A model generated the notes under the pieces. It ran no database searches and was not told where the DNA came from. It worked only from the letters and a program-made list of their open reading frames with translations. 7,597 nucleotides of DNA, from positions 1 through 7,597 of the forward strand of contig CANQKU010000181.1 in the NCBI GenBank assembly GCA_947624535.1. The letters run 5' to 3'. The translations under genes were made by a program, and so were the position numbers. Positions 1 through 5,395 of this stretch are shown one piece after another (positions within the stretch are counted from its first letter, which is position 1; each line of letters opens with the position of its first letter). The stretch comes from an uncultured Bacilli bacterium (GTDB lineage: Bacteria > Bacillota_I > Bacilli_A > RF39 > UBA660).

Positions 1-2247
1 GAACACTCTGATGGTGCTATTACAGTTACTTATAAAATAAGTGGAAGTAACTTTAATAGTGGCTGTGCTACTCAGTATACTAATGGACAAAAGCAAATTG
101 ATATAGCTATAACTTCTAAATATGATATTGCTGGATATATTGTTTCAATTTATAAGGGAAGCCAAAAACTAAATGAATTAGAGTATAAAGAAATTGGTGA
201 AGGAAAATCAGTATCAACAAAAATAAAAATATCATCTGACAAATATCCTGATGGAATATATAAATTACAAACAAAAGTATATGATATTTATAATAATCAA
301 AAGAATGCTCAATCTGGTAACTTAATGATAGATACAATCGCACCAACTTGCGGAAATGTAGTTAGTCCAGCAAATCCAAATGGTAATAATGGTTGGTATG
401 TATCTAATATTTCAACAGAAGCAAAATGTAGTGATAATGCAGGAGGAAGTGGCTGTGACAAAACTTGGATTACAACAAGTGGTGCAACTAGAAATGTTGT
501 TAATGAATTAAGACCAAATTCAAATTGGACCATTGGTGGAGATGGTGGAGGAGATGGGGCTTCAACTTTAACTTACAAAGTATCTGATAGAGCAGGAAAC
601 ACAAGAACTTGTAGTACAATTAGTGTTAAAAAAGATGCCACAAAGCCAAGCTGTTCATCTAGCATAACTAGTGGAACACCAGGTTCAAACGGCTGGTATA
701 CAAGTAAACAAGTAGTTACAAAAGCAACTTGTAGTGATGCTACCAGTGGTTGTGATAAAACCTATATTACAACAAGTGGACCAACAGGAAATTACACTAA
801 TAGCTTTAGACCAAATGCTGACTGGACCGTAGGTGGCTCAGGCGGAGGAGAAGGAACTTCAAATCTAACTTATAAAGTTACCGATAAAGCTGGAAATGAA
901 AAATCTTGTTCAACTTTAACAGTAAAGAAAGACTCAGTCGCACCAACTTGTAATCCAACAGCAAGCGGTACAAAAGGAAATGATAATTGGTATACAAGTA
1001 AACAAGTATCAACGAATGCAAATTGTAAAGATTCAACTAGTGGCTGTGATAAAGCCTATATTACCACAACAGGAGCAACGGGAAATTATTCAAATAGTCT
1101 AAGAACAAACTTTGACTGGACCGTAGGTGGCTCAGGTGGAGGAGAAGGAAATTCAACCTTATCGTATAAAGTGGCAGATAAAGCAGGTAATTCAACTAGT
1201 TGTAGAACTCTTAGTATAAAGAAAGATTCGGTAAAACCAACATGTAATACTTCTGTTTCTCCTCCAAGTCCAAATGGTTTAAATGGTTGGTATACTAGCG
1301 ATGTAAGTTTAAATTTAAGTGTAAGTGATGCTACAAGTGGCGTAAAATCTTATGGTATTTCAAAGGATGGCAGGTCATATAATAGCCAAACAACTCTTAC
1401 AATAGGAGATACAAGTGGTAGATCTGTTCCTGTTAGAAGTCAAGTTATGGATAAAGCAGGAAATACTAAGACCTGTGATCCTAGTAGTGGTATTAAAGTT
1501 GATCGTTATAAACCTCAATGTACCTTCACTGGAAATAATACTAGTTGGACAAGATCTAAGGTAACACTTAAATGGGGATGTAAAGATCCAAATGGAAGTG
1601 GATGTGATTCAAATTATTCTGGAGGTTCTAAAACAATCAATGAAGAAAAGACGACTCAATATATAGCGCCATATACTATAAAAGATAAAGCTGGCAATAG
1701 TGAAAGTTGTAGTGCTAGAACTGCTGGAGTCTATATTGATAGAACAGACCCTACGTGTTCACAAAGTCTAGATACAAGTCCAGTTGTAGATGGTTGGAGA
1801 GATAGGAAAACTACATTAACGGTAAAATGTCGTGATAGTTGGGGTGATTGCAAAACTTCAATAAAAACTTTTGATTATGGAAACGGTAGTCATACGGTTC
1901 AAAAAAGTGTTACTGATGAAGCAGGTAACACGGATTATTGTCCTGAAATCACGATTAAAGTTGACACTAAACCTCCTACTGTTAGTTCTCGTACTATAAA
2001 TAAGACAGCATGTGTAGGAAATCCTGGTCATAAACATTATGCTCATTTTACTGTTCAAGATCATGAATCAGGATTAGGCTCTCGTTCTTATAGTTGGAAT
2101 GACAGTGGCAATAAAAACAGTAGTGGTAATACAGATGGTAATTGTTACACTGGTAGTACAGGACTTTGCCATGAATGTATTGGATATTCTTCTGATAAGT
2201 TAGGATTAAGTTATAGTGTATGTGATCGTGTAGGAAATTGTACATAA
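1..2247 (+). CDS. Cysteine-rich Ig-like repeat surface or secreted protein (5' end missing)
   Basis: The frame is open from base 1 to the TAA at 2245-2247, giving 748 visible residues. The true start and any signal peptide lie upstream. An ATG at 325 exists but sits inside a repeat and has no good ribosome binding site, so it is not taken as the start. Residues 1-110 form a beta-rich segment of another type. After it come seven units, each opening with D-x-x-x-P-(T/S/Q)-C or a variant and most closing with DKAGN-x-x-x-C. The first three also share W-T-(I/V)-GG-x-GGG. This pattern is typical of tandem bacterial Ig-like domains on surface proteins. Cysteines per unit are 4, 4, 4, 2, 4, 4 and 6, always even, which suggests disulfides formed outside the cytoplasm. 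The protein stops straight after the last unit with no LPxTG motif and no membrane helix, so any anchor must be N-terminal. Function is unknown; adhesion or envelope structure is inference. Confidence 0.85.
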   Translation, partial: EHSDGAITVTYKISGSNFNSGCATQYTNGQKQIDIAITSKYDIAGYIVSIYKGSQKLNELEYKEIGEGKSVSTKIKISSDKYPDGIYKLQTKVYDIYNNQKNAQSGNLMIDTIAPTCGNVVSPANPNGNNGWYVSNISTEAKCSDNAGGSGCDKTWITTSGATRNVVNELRPNSNWTIGGDGGGDGASTLTYKVSDRAGNTRTCSTISVKKDATKPSCSSSITSGTPGSNGWYTSKQVVTKATCSDATSGCDKTYITTSGPTGNYTNSFRPNADWTVGGSGGGEGTSNLTYKVTDKAGNEKSCSTLTVKKDSVAPTCNPTASGTKGNDNWYTSKQVSTNANCKDSTSGCDKAYITTTGATGNYSNSLRTNFDWTVGGSGGGEGNSTLSYKVADKAGNSTSCRTLSIKKDSVKPTCNTSVSPPSPNGLNGWYTSDVSLNLSVSDATSGVKSYGISKDGRSYNSQTTLTIGDTSGRSVPVRSQVMDKAGNTKTCDPSSGIKVDRYKPQCTFTGNNTSWTRSKVTLKWGCKDPNGSGCDSNYSGGSKTINEEKTTQYIAPYTIKDKAGNSESCSARTAGVYIDRTDPTCSQSLDTSPVVDGWRDRKTTLTVKCRDSWGDCKTSIKTFDYGNGSHTVQKSVTDEAGNTDYCPEITIKVDTKPPTVSSRTINKTACVGNPGHKHYAHFTVQDHESGLGSRSYSWNDSGNKNSSGNTDGNCYTGSTGLCHECIGYSSDKLGLSYSVCDRVGNCT
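331..2244 (+). repeat. Seven tandem Ig-like coding repeats
   Basis: Unit boundaries, set at the Asp that begins each unit, are 331-633, 634-930, 931-1224, 1225-1500, 1501-1737, 1738-1962 and 1963-2244. Units 1-3 are about 98-101 residues and closely alike; units 4-6 shrink to 92, 79 and 75 residues; the last is 94 and most diverged. Units 2 and 3 share a 37-base block (820-856 and 1114-1150) with a single mismatch, pointing to recent duplication or gene conversion. Unit 4 lacks both inner cysteines present in the other units. Confidence 0.85.
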
Positions 2248-2263
2248 AAATTATATACTAAAT

Positions 2264-2302
2264 AAAAAATTAGTTGAATTTGAATACTCAACTAATTTTT
2301 TT
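2264..2302. terminator. Terminator after the Ig-like repeat gene, probably bidirectional
   Basis: A 10-bp perfect stem, AATTAGTTGA (2268-2277) with TCAACTAATT (2288-2297), is flanked by A residues on the left and a run of T on the right. It ends the + strand gene stopping at 2247. Read on the - strand it is also followed by a T-rich tract, so it could act as a backup stop for the small RNA. Confidence 0.75.
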
Positions 2303-2303
2303 G

Positions 2304-2338
2304 AAAAAAAGGAGACTGCACCCCCTGAGGGCAGTCTC
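2304..2338 (-). terminator. Intrinsic terminator of the - strand small RNA
   Basis: On the - strand an 8-bp GC-rich stem, GAGACTGC with GCAGTCTC (2338-2331 and 2319-2312), is followed by C and seven T. On the + strand the hairpin is followed by A-rich sequence, so it terminates only in the - direction. Confidence 0.75.
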
Positions 2339-2405
2339 TAAAAAGAATAAAAAGGGGTTGGCTAGTGTGATACTAGCGACCAATTCGCCTATTGCCGAAT
2401 TGGTG
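2304..2405 (-). ncRNA. Predicted small RNA of about 100 nt, antitoxin-like, orphan
   Basis: A promoter on the - strand (2440-2412) and an intrinsic terminator (2338-2304) define a short transcript starting near 2405. In RNA order it has a 9-bp stem ACCAATTCG/CGAATTGGT (2404-2396 with 2387-2379), a 6-bp stem GCTAGT/ACTAGC (2377-2372 with 2366-2361), a 22-nt pyrimidine-rich single strand containing CAACCCC (2360-2339), and the terminator hairpin. It contains no ATG, so it is unlikely to be an mRNA. The layout resembles antisense RNAs of type I toxin-antitoxin loci of the txpA/RatA or holin-like toxin kind, which overlap the 3' end of a toxin mRNA. That resemblance is from memory, and no short hydrophobic toxin frame is visible on the + strand here. 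It could equally be a trans-acting regulator. Existence is well supported; identity is not. Confidence 0.6.
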
Positions 2406-2411
2406 CTTTTT
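2379..2411 (+). terminator. Possible weak + strand terminator (5' stem of the small RNA)
   Basis: The 9-bp stem ACCAATTCG/CGAATTGGT (2379-2387, 2396-2404) is followed on the + strand by GC and five T. It could end + strand readthrough or a lost toxin mRNA. On the - strand the same bases form the first hairpin of the predicted RNA, so the dual role is uncertain. Confidence 0.4.
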
Positions 2412-2440
2412 ATACTAACCGAAAGTAAGAATTTTGTCAA
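2412..2440 (-). promoter_or_regulatory. Strong sigma-A type promoter for the small RNA
   Basis: On the - strand a perfect -35 TTGACA (2440-2435) is followed, after a 17-base spacer, by -10 TAGTAT (2417-2412), one mismatch from TATAAT. The expected start is near 2405. No - strand protein gene follows within a useful distance, which is the main reason to call a small RNA. Confidence 0.7.
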
Positions 2441-2457
2441 TAAAAAAATGCATTTTT

Positions 2458-2485
2458 TTGTAATTTTTTAAAATTTTGGTATAAT
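2458..2485 (+). promoter_or_regulatory. Extended -10 promoter for the thioredoxin gene
   Basis: TGG-TATAAT at 2477-2485 is a perfect extended -10. A weak -35, TTGTAA (2458-2463), lies 16 bases upstream. This promoter is back-to-back with the small RNA promoter, their -35 boxes being less than 20 bases apart. A ribosome binding site AAGGAGAG (2496-2503) follows. Confidence 0.7.
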
Positions 2486-2508
2486 ATTTTTAATAAAGGA
2501 GAGAAAAT

Positions 2509-2820
2509 ATGAAAATAATGGAAATAAAAGAAAAAGAATTTCAAGATAAAGTATTAAATGCTAAAGAAAAAATATTAATTGATTTTAAAGCAGAGTGGTG
2601 TGGACCATGTAAAATGATGTCTTCTGTAATCGATTCATTAGAAGATGATCTTACTTCCTATACAATATATAAAGTAGATGTTGATGAATGTCCTAATATT
2701 GCTAGAGAATATGGAGTAATGTCTATTCCTACCTTAATGATATTTGACCAAGGAAAAGTGCTAAAAAGTGAAGTAGGATTTAAAACTAAAGATGAGTTAG
2801 AAGAATTTTTAAAGCCTTAG
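2509..2820 (+). CDS. trxA: Thioredoxin
   Basis: A 103-residue single-domain thioredoxin, close to the usual length of about 105. It reduces disulfides in cytoplasmic proteins and is itself reduced by thioredoxin reductase. The redox site WCGPC is at residues 30-34, the buried Asp at 25, and the conserved cis-Pro loop S-I-P-T at 72-75. An extra cysteine at 61 lies outside the active site. No signal peptide or membrane segment is present, so it is cytoplasmic. The ATG at 2509 is chosen because AAGGAGAG ends 5 bases before it; the in-frame ATG at 2518 is too far from that site. The gene is monocistronic, with its own promoter and a terminator that overlaps its stop codon. Family assignment is secure; whether this is the main TrxA or a paralogue cannot be told. 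Confidence 0.93.
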   Translation: MKIMEIKEKEFQDKVLNAKEKILIDFKAEWCGPCKMMSSVIDSLEDDLTSYTIYKVDVDECPNIAREYGVMSIPTLMIFDQGKVLKSEVGFKTKDELEEFLKP

Positions 2821-2834
2821 GCTTTCTTTTTTTT
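2811..2834 (+). terminator. Terminator overlapping the thioredoxin stop codon
   Basis: AAAGCC (2811-2816) pairs with GGCTTT (2820-2825) around a 3-base loop, then C and eight T. The left arm encodes the last Lys-Pro codons and the TAG stop (2818-2820) lies in the loop and right arm. Confidence 0.8.
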
Positions 2835-2859
2835 GACTAATTATAATTTTTCCTATTAT
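2833..2859 (+). promoter_or_regulatory. Candidate promoter of the LysM/SleC-like operon
   Basis: TTGACT (2833-2838) lies in the tail of the preceding terminator, and TATTAT (2854-2859) follows after 15 bases, a short spacer. The preceding terminator implies a promoter must lie between about 2835 and 2875. Only vegetative-type boxes were judged; a sporulation sigma factor (E, G or K) could use this A+T-rich stretch differently, so the assignment is weak. Confidence 0.35.
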
Positions 2860-2885
2860 TTCATATAGTTTATTGAGGTGATAAA

Positions 2886-3572
2886 TTGAAAGAATATGTA
2901 GTTCAAAAAGGGGATAGTTTATATGGAATTGCTAAACAATTAGGAACTACAGTAGATGAAATTAAACGATTAAATCAATTAGCTAATGATACTATTAGTA
3001 TAGGTCAAGTACTTATAATTCAAGAAGATACAAAAGCTCCAACTACTTATATTGTAGAAAAAGGTGATAATTTATATGAAATAGCTAAAAGATTTGGTAT
3101 TAGTATTGACCAATTAATGGAAAATAACAATTTAACTTCTCATCTTTTACAAGTAGGTCAAATATTAAATATAGATATAGATTCTAAAGAAGATACATCT
3201 CCTATGACAATGACCACTTTTGAAAATTATATTGTAGAAAAAGGAGATAGTTTATATTCTATAGCTAAAAAATTTAATACTTCTATAGATCAAATAAAAA
3301 AAGATAATAATTTAACAAATAATTTATTAAAACTTGGTCAAACTTTAAAAATTAGAGTCAAAGAAAAAGGGTTTGGTGTAGAAGAATGTTTAGGTGAAGG
3401 ATATGATGAATTTGAAAATAGTTATATTACTTATACAGTAAAAAAAGGAGATAATCTATATGATATTGCTAAAAGATATAATACTACAGTAGATGAGGTT
3501 ATGAATTTGAATAATTTGTTATCTATGGAATTAAGTATAGGTCAAGTTTTAAAAATTAAGGAGGCTTCATAA
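2886..3572 (+). CDS. Four-LysM peptidoglycan-binding protein without signal peptide
   Basis: This 228-residue protein is almost wholly four LysM domains, at roughly residues 4-46, 55-97, 113-157 and 181-225. Each opens with Y-x-V-x-KGD-(S/N)-LY-x-IAK and closes with an (I/V/L)GQ-x-L-x-I motif. LysM binds N-acetylglucosamine in peptidoglycan or chitin-like glycans. No catalytic domain, signal peptide, membrane helix or sortase motif is present; a short acidic linker separates domains 3 and 4. The start is TTG at 2886, 5 bases after GAGGTG (2875-2880); the next in-frame ATG, near 3117, would destroy the second LysM domain. The stop overlaps the next ATG by one base. Given the SleC-like genes downstream, a spore coat or cortex attachment role, as for mother-cell LysM proteins such as SafA and SpoVID, is plausible but inferred. 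Confidence 0.88.
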   Translation: MKEYVVQKGDSLYGIAKQLGTTVDEIKRLNQLANDTISIGQVLIIQEDTKAPTTYIVEKGDNLYEIAKRFGISIDQLMENNNLTSHLLQVGQILNIDIDSKEDTSPMTMTTFENYIVEKGDSLYSIAKKFNTSIDQIKKDNNLTNNLLKLGQTLKIRVKEKGFGVEECLGEGYDEFENSYITYTVKKGDNLYDIAKRYNTTVDEVMNLNNLLSMELSIGQVLKIKEAS

Positions 3573-3574
3573 TG
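3558..3574 (+). promoter_or_regulatory. Ribosome binding site and TAATG coupling, LysM gene to pro-region gene
   Basis: A perfect AAGGAGG (3558-3564) lies 7 bases before the ATG at 3572, inside the last LysM codons. TAA (3570-3572) and ATG share one base, so translation is probably coupled. Confidence 0.8.
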
Positions 3575-3979
3575 AAAGAAATGACTTTACAAGAGTTTGA
3601 ACAAACTCAAGAATACCAAACTTTTATTTCACAAAATCCTACAAATGGGATATTAAAGGTACAAGTTTTTACTGCGGATCAAGCAATTCCAATTAGTAAT
3701 GCTAAAGTAATAATTACAAAGTTAATAGATAATGATAAAGTTACTTTTTTTGAAGGATTAACTGACTCTAGTGGTATTATTGATAATATTAAATTACCTG
3801 CGCCTATGGGGGAATACAATATGGAAAAACTTGAAATCCCTAAATATACCACGTATGAATTAAAAGTTAGTAATGGAAATTATAAAACAGATAAACAGTA
3901 TGAAGTTGCTATGTTTGGAGGAGTTAAAGTTTTACAATATGTAAAAATGATTCCTAATAATCCAGGGGGAATTATTTAA
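3572..3979 (+). CDS. SleC N-terminal pro-region-like protein (carboxypeptidase-regulatory-like fold)
   Basis: A 135-residue protein. After a polar, helical-looking first 25 residues comes a beta-sandwich-like region: GILKVQVFTAD at 26-36, P-I-S-N-A-K-V at 40-46, a turn with TDSSG at 64-68, LPAP at 75-78, then a Y-x-L-x-V strand near 95. These are hallmarks of the carboxypeptidase-regulatory-like domain, and the order matches the N-terminal pro-region of clostridial SleC as I recall it. In SleC that region is fused to the catalytic part and removed by a Csp protease during germination. Here it is a separate gene overlapping the next by one base. No signal peptide or cysteine is visible. It may act in trans as an inhibitor, chaperone or targeting subunit of the next protein; that is inference. 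Confidence 0.7.
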   Translation: MKEMTLQEFEQTQEYQTFISQNPTNGILKVQVFTADQAIPISNAKVIITKLIDNDKVTFFEGLTDSSGIIDNIKLPAPMGEYNMEKLEIPKYTTYELKVSNGNYKTDKQYEVAMFGGVKVLQYVKMIPNNPGGII

Positions 3980-3981
3980 TG
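3964..3981 (+). promoter_or_regulatory. Ribosome binding site and TAATG coupling before the SleC-like gene
   Basis: AGGGGGA (3964-3970) lies 8 bases before the ATG at 3979, and TAA (3977-3979) shares its last base with that ATG. This favours equal production of the pro-region-like and SleC-like proteins. Confidence 0.7.
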
Positions 3982-5337
3982 GCAGAAAACTATATTAAAC
4001 CAACTATTCCTACTAATATTGTTGTTCATTTAGGAGCACCAGATGATAAAACAGCCAAAAATATTTCTGTACCATTTCCAGAGTATATTAAAAATGTAGC
4101 ATCTAGTGAAATATATCCAAATTGGCCTACTGATGCCATTAAAGCCAATGTCTTAGCTCAAGTGTCTTTTGCCTTAAATCGAGTTTATAATGAATGGTAT
4201 CGTTCAAGAGGATATGATTTTGATATAACTTCTTTACCAGAATATGATCAGACATTTATTGAAGATAGAGAATTTTATGAAAATATTGTTAAGATTGTTG
4301 ATGACATTTTTAATAACTATATAGTTAGAGATGGTCAAATTCAACCATTATTTGCTAGATACTGTTCAGGTAAGAATAATGACTGTGAAGGCCTATCTCA
4401 ATGGGGAAGTGTAGCCTTAGCTAATCAAGGAAAATCTCCCATAGAAATTTTAAAAACTTACTATGGAGATGATATTGAAATCGTTTATAATGCACCACTG
4501 GCTGATAATGTAGCATCCTATCCAGGATTTCCCTTGCAAGTAGGGACAGCAGGTAATCCCATTTTAATTTTAAAGCGGGAATTAAATAGAATTAGAAAAA
4601 ATTATCCGGCTATTTTAGAAAATGATGAGGCTAGTGAAGTATTTACTGTAGAAACGGAAAACAGTGTCAAATCATTTCAAAATATTTTCAATCTAGAGCC
4701 AAATGGAATTGTAGATAAAGGTACTTGGTATCAAATTAAATATATTTATAATAGTGTAAAAAAAATTTCTGACTTAAATTCAGAGGGGATTTCTTTAGAA
4801 GAGGCTGAACTTTTATATGAAAATGAATTAAATTATTTAGATCAAGGAATTTTTATTAGAATGCTTCATTATTTATTAAGAGCGATTTCTTATTTTGATG
4901 ATGAACTTCCATTCTTAGGTAGAGTTGGAAATACTGTTTTTGATGAGAATACGGTTAAGATGGTGTTGGCTTTTCAAAAAAAATATGGCCTACCAACAAC
5001 TGGGGTAGTAGATAGAGCAACTTGGGCTAAAATAAAAGATGCTTATAATAAGGTTATTGAGTCTATTCCAACTGAATATTTACAGTATGAAGATGAATTT
5101 TATGGGGGTAGGATTTTGAGTAATGGAACAAGTGGTGATGATGTAAGAAGACTTCAAAAATTTTTATTACAAATTTGTAAAAATAAAGGAAATATTCCAG
5201 GAGTTAGGGTTACAGGTGTTTTTGATGACTTAACAGAACAGTCAGTTAGAGTTTTACAAAAATTATTACAATTACCAGAAAACGGTGTAGTTAGTGCAGT
5301 TACTTGGTATGATATTGTCCAATATTCTAAAACTTAG
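3979..5337 (+). CDS. sleC: SleC-like spore cortex-lytic enzyme: SpoIID-type catalytic region plus three peptidoglycan-binding repeats
   Basis: A 452-residue protein. Residues about 14-169 match the core of clostridial SleC and, more distantly, SpoIID lytic transglycosylases. V-A-S-S-E-I-Y-P (40-47) carries the probable catalytic Glu44, followed by A-I-K-A-N-V-L-A-Q (53-61). GLSQWG (138-143) and E-I-L-K-x-YYG (156-163) match the C-terminal SpoIID signature. Cys129 and Cys136 sit where SleC and SpoIID have conserved cysteines, possibly metal ligands. Three PG_binding_1-like repeats follow, near 181-258, 287-362 and 376-452; the first two end in G-(I/V)-V-D-x-(G/A)-TW and the third in G-V-V-S-x-V-TW. 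The expected role is cutting cortex glycan strands at germination. The usual N-terminal pro-region is missing here and is the preceding gene. No signal peptide is seen. Confidence is high for the family and moderate for the germination role. Confidence 0.8.
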   Translation: MAENYIKPTIPTNIVVHLGAPDDKTAKNISVPFPEYIKNVASSEIYPNWPTDAIKANVLAQVSFALNRVYNEWYRSRGYDFDITSLPEYDQTFIEDREFYENIVKIVDDIFNNYIVRDGQIQPLFARYCSGKNNDCEGLSQWGSVALANQGKSPIEILKTYYGDDIEIVYNAPLADNVASYPGFPLQVGTAGNPILILKRELNRIRKNYPAILENDEASEVFTVETENSVKSFQNIFNLEPNGIVDKGTWYQIKYIYNSVKKISDLNSEGISLEEAELLYENELNYLDQGIFIRMLHYLLRAISYFDDELPFLGRVGNTVFDENTVKMVLAFQKKYGLPTTGVVDRATWAKIKDAYNKVIESIPTEYLQYEDEFYGGRILSNGTSGDDVRRLQKFLLQICKNKGNIPGVRVTGVFDDLTEQSVRVLQKLLQLPENGVVSAVTWYDIVQYSKT

Positions 5338-5360
5338 CACTCACACTTGACAAGTGCTAA
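5334..5360 (+). promoter_or_regulatory. CIRCE operator (HrcA binding site)
   Basis: TTAGCACTC (5334-5342), 9 bases, then AAGTGCTAA (5352-5360). This is the CIRCE consensus TTAGCACTC-N9-GAGTGCTAA with one mismatch. HrcA bound here should repress clpB, with release on heat or misfolding stress. The left arm contains the TAG stop (5335-5337) of the SleC-like gene, and the spacer carries most of the clpB -35 box. Confidence 0.93.
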
Positions 5361-5381
5361 AAACATGTTATAATACATGTT
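5347..5381 (+). promoter_or_regulatory. clpB promoter with a dyad around the -10 box
   Basis: Perfect TTGACA (5347-5352) and perfect TATAAT (5369-5374), separated by 16 bases. The -10 is framed exactly by AACATGT (5362-5368) and ACATGTT (5375-5381), a 7-bp inverted repeat reaching the expected transcription start. The leader is only about 15 bases and includes the ribosome binding site AGAGGTG (5384-5390). Confidence 0.88.
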
Positions 5382-5395
5382 GAAGAGGTGATAAT

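Noticed and set aside
331..1224. CRISPR-like array, because of regularly spaced similar blocks
   Set aside because: The repeats are about 300 bases long, coding, and in one open frame; they encode protein domains.
2234..2341. A + strand frame ending E-K-K-E-T-A-P-P-E-G-S-L before the GC-rich hairpin, considered as the tail of a lost small toxin
   Set aside because: It has no start codon, and the upstream part is not hydrophobic and overlaps the end of the Ig-like gene. A decayed toxin tail cannot be excluded but is not supported.
2304..2411. A riboswitch or T-box leader of the thioredoxin gene
   Set aside because: The structured region lies upstream of the trxA promoter at 2458-2485, so it is not in that transcript, and no known riboswitch core is recognisable.
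2274..2471. A 65-codon + strand frame starting TTG across the small RNA region
   Set aside because: No ribosome binding site, runs through two terminators and the small RNA stems, and its sequence lacks any coherent hydrophobic or domain pattern.
2886..5337. Phage lysis module (LysM plus peptidoglycan-binding proteins)
   Set aside because: No holin, no endolysin catalytic domain of the usual types, and no other phage genes. The SleC/SpoIID signature explains the largest protein better.
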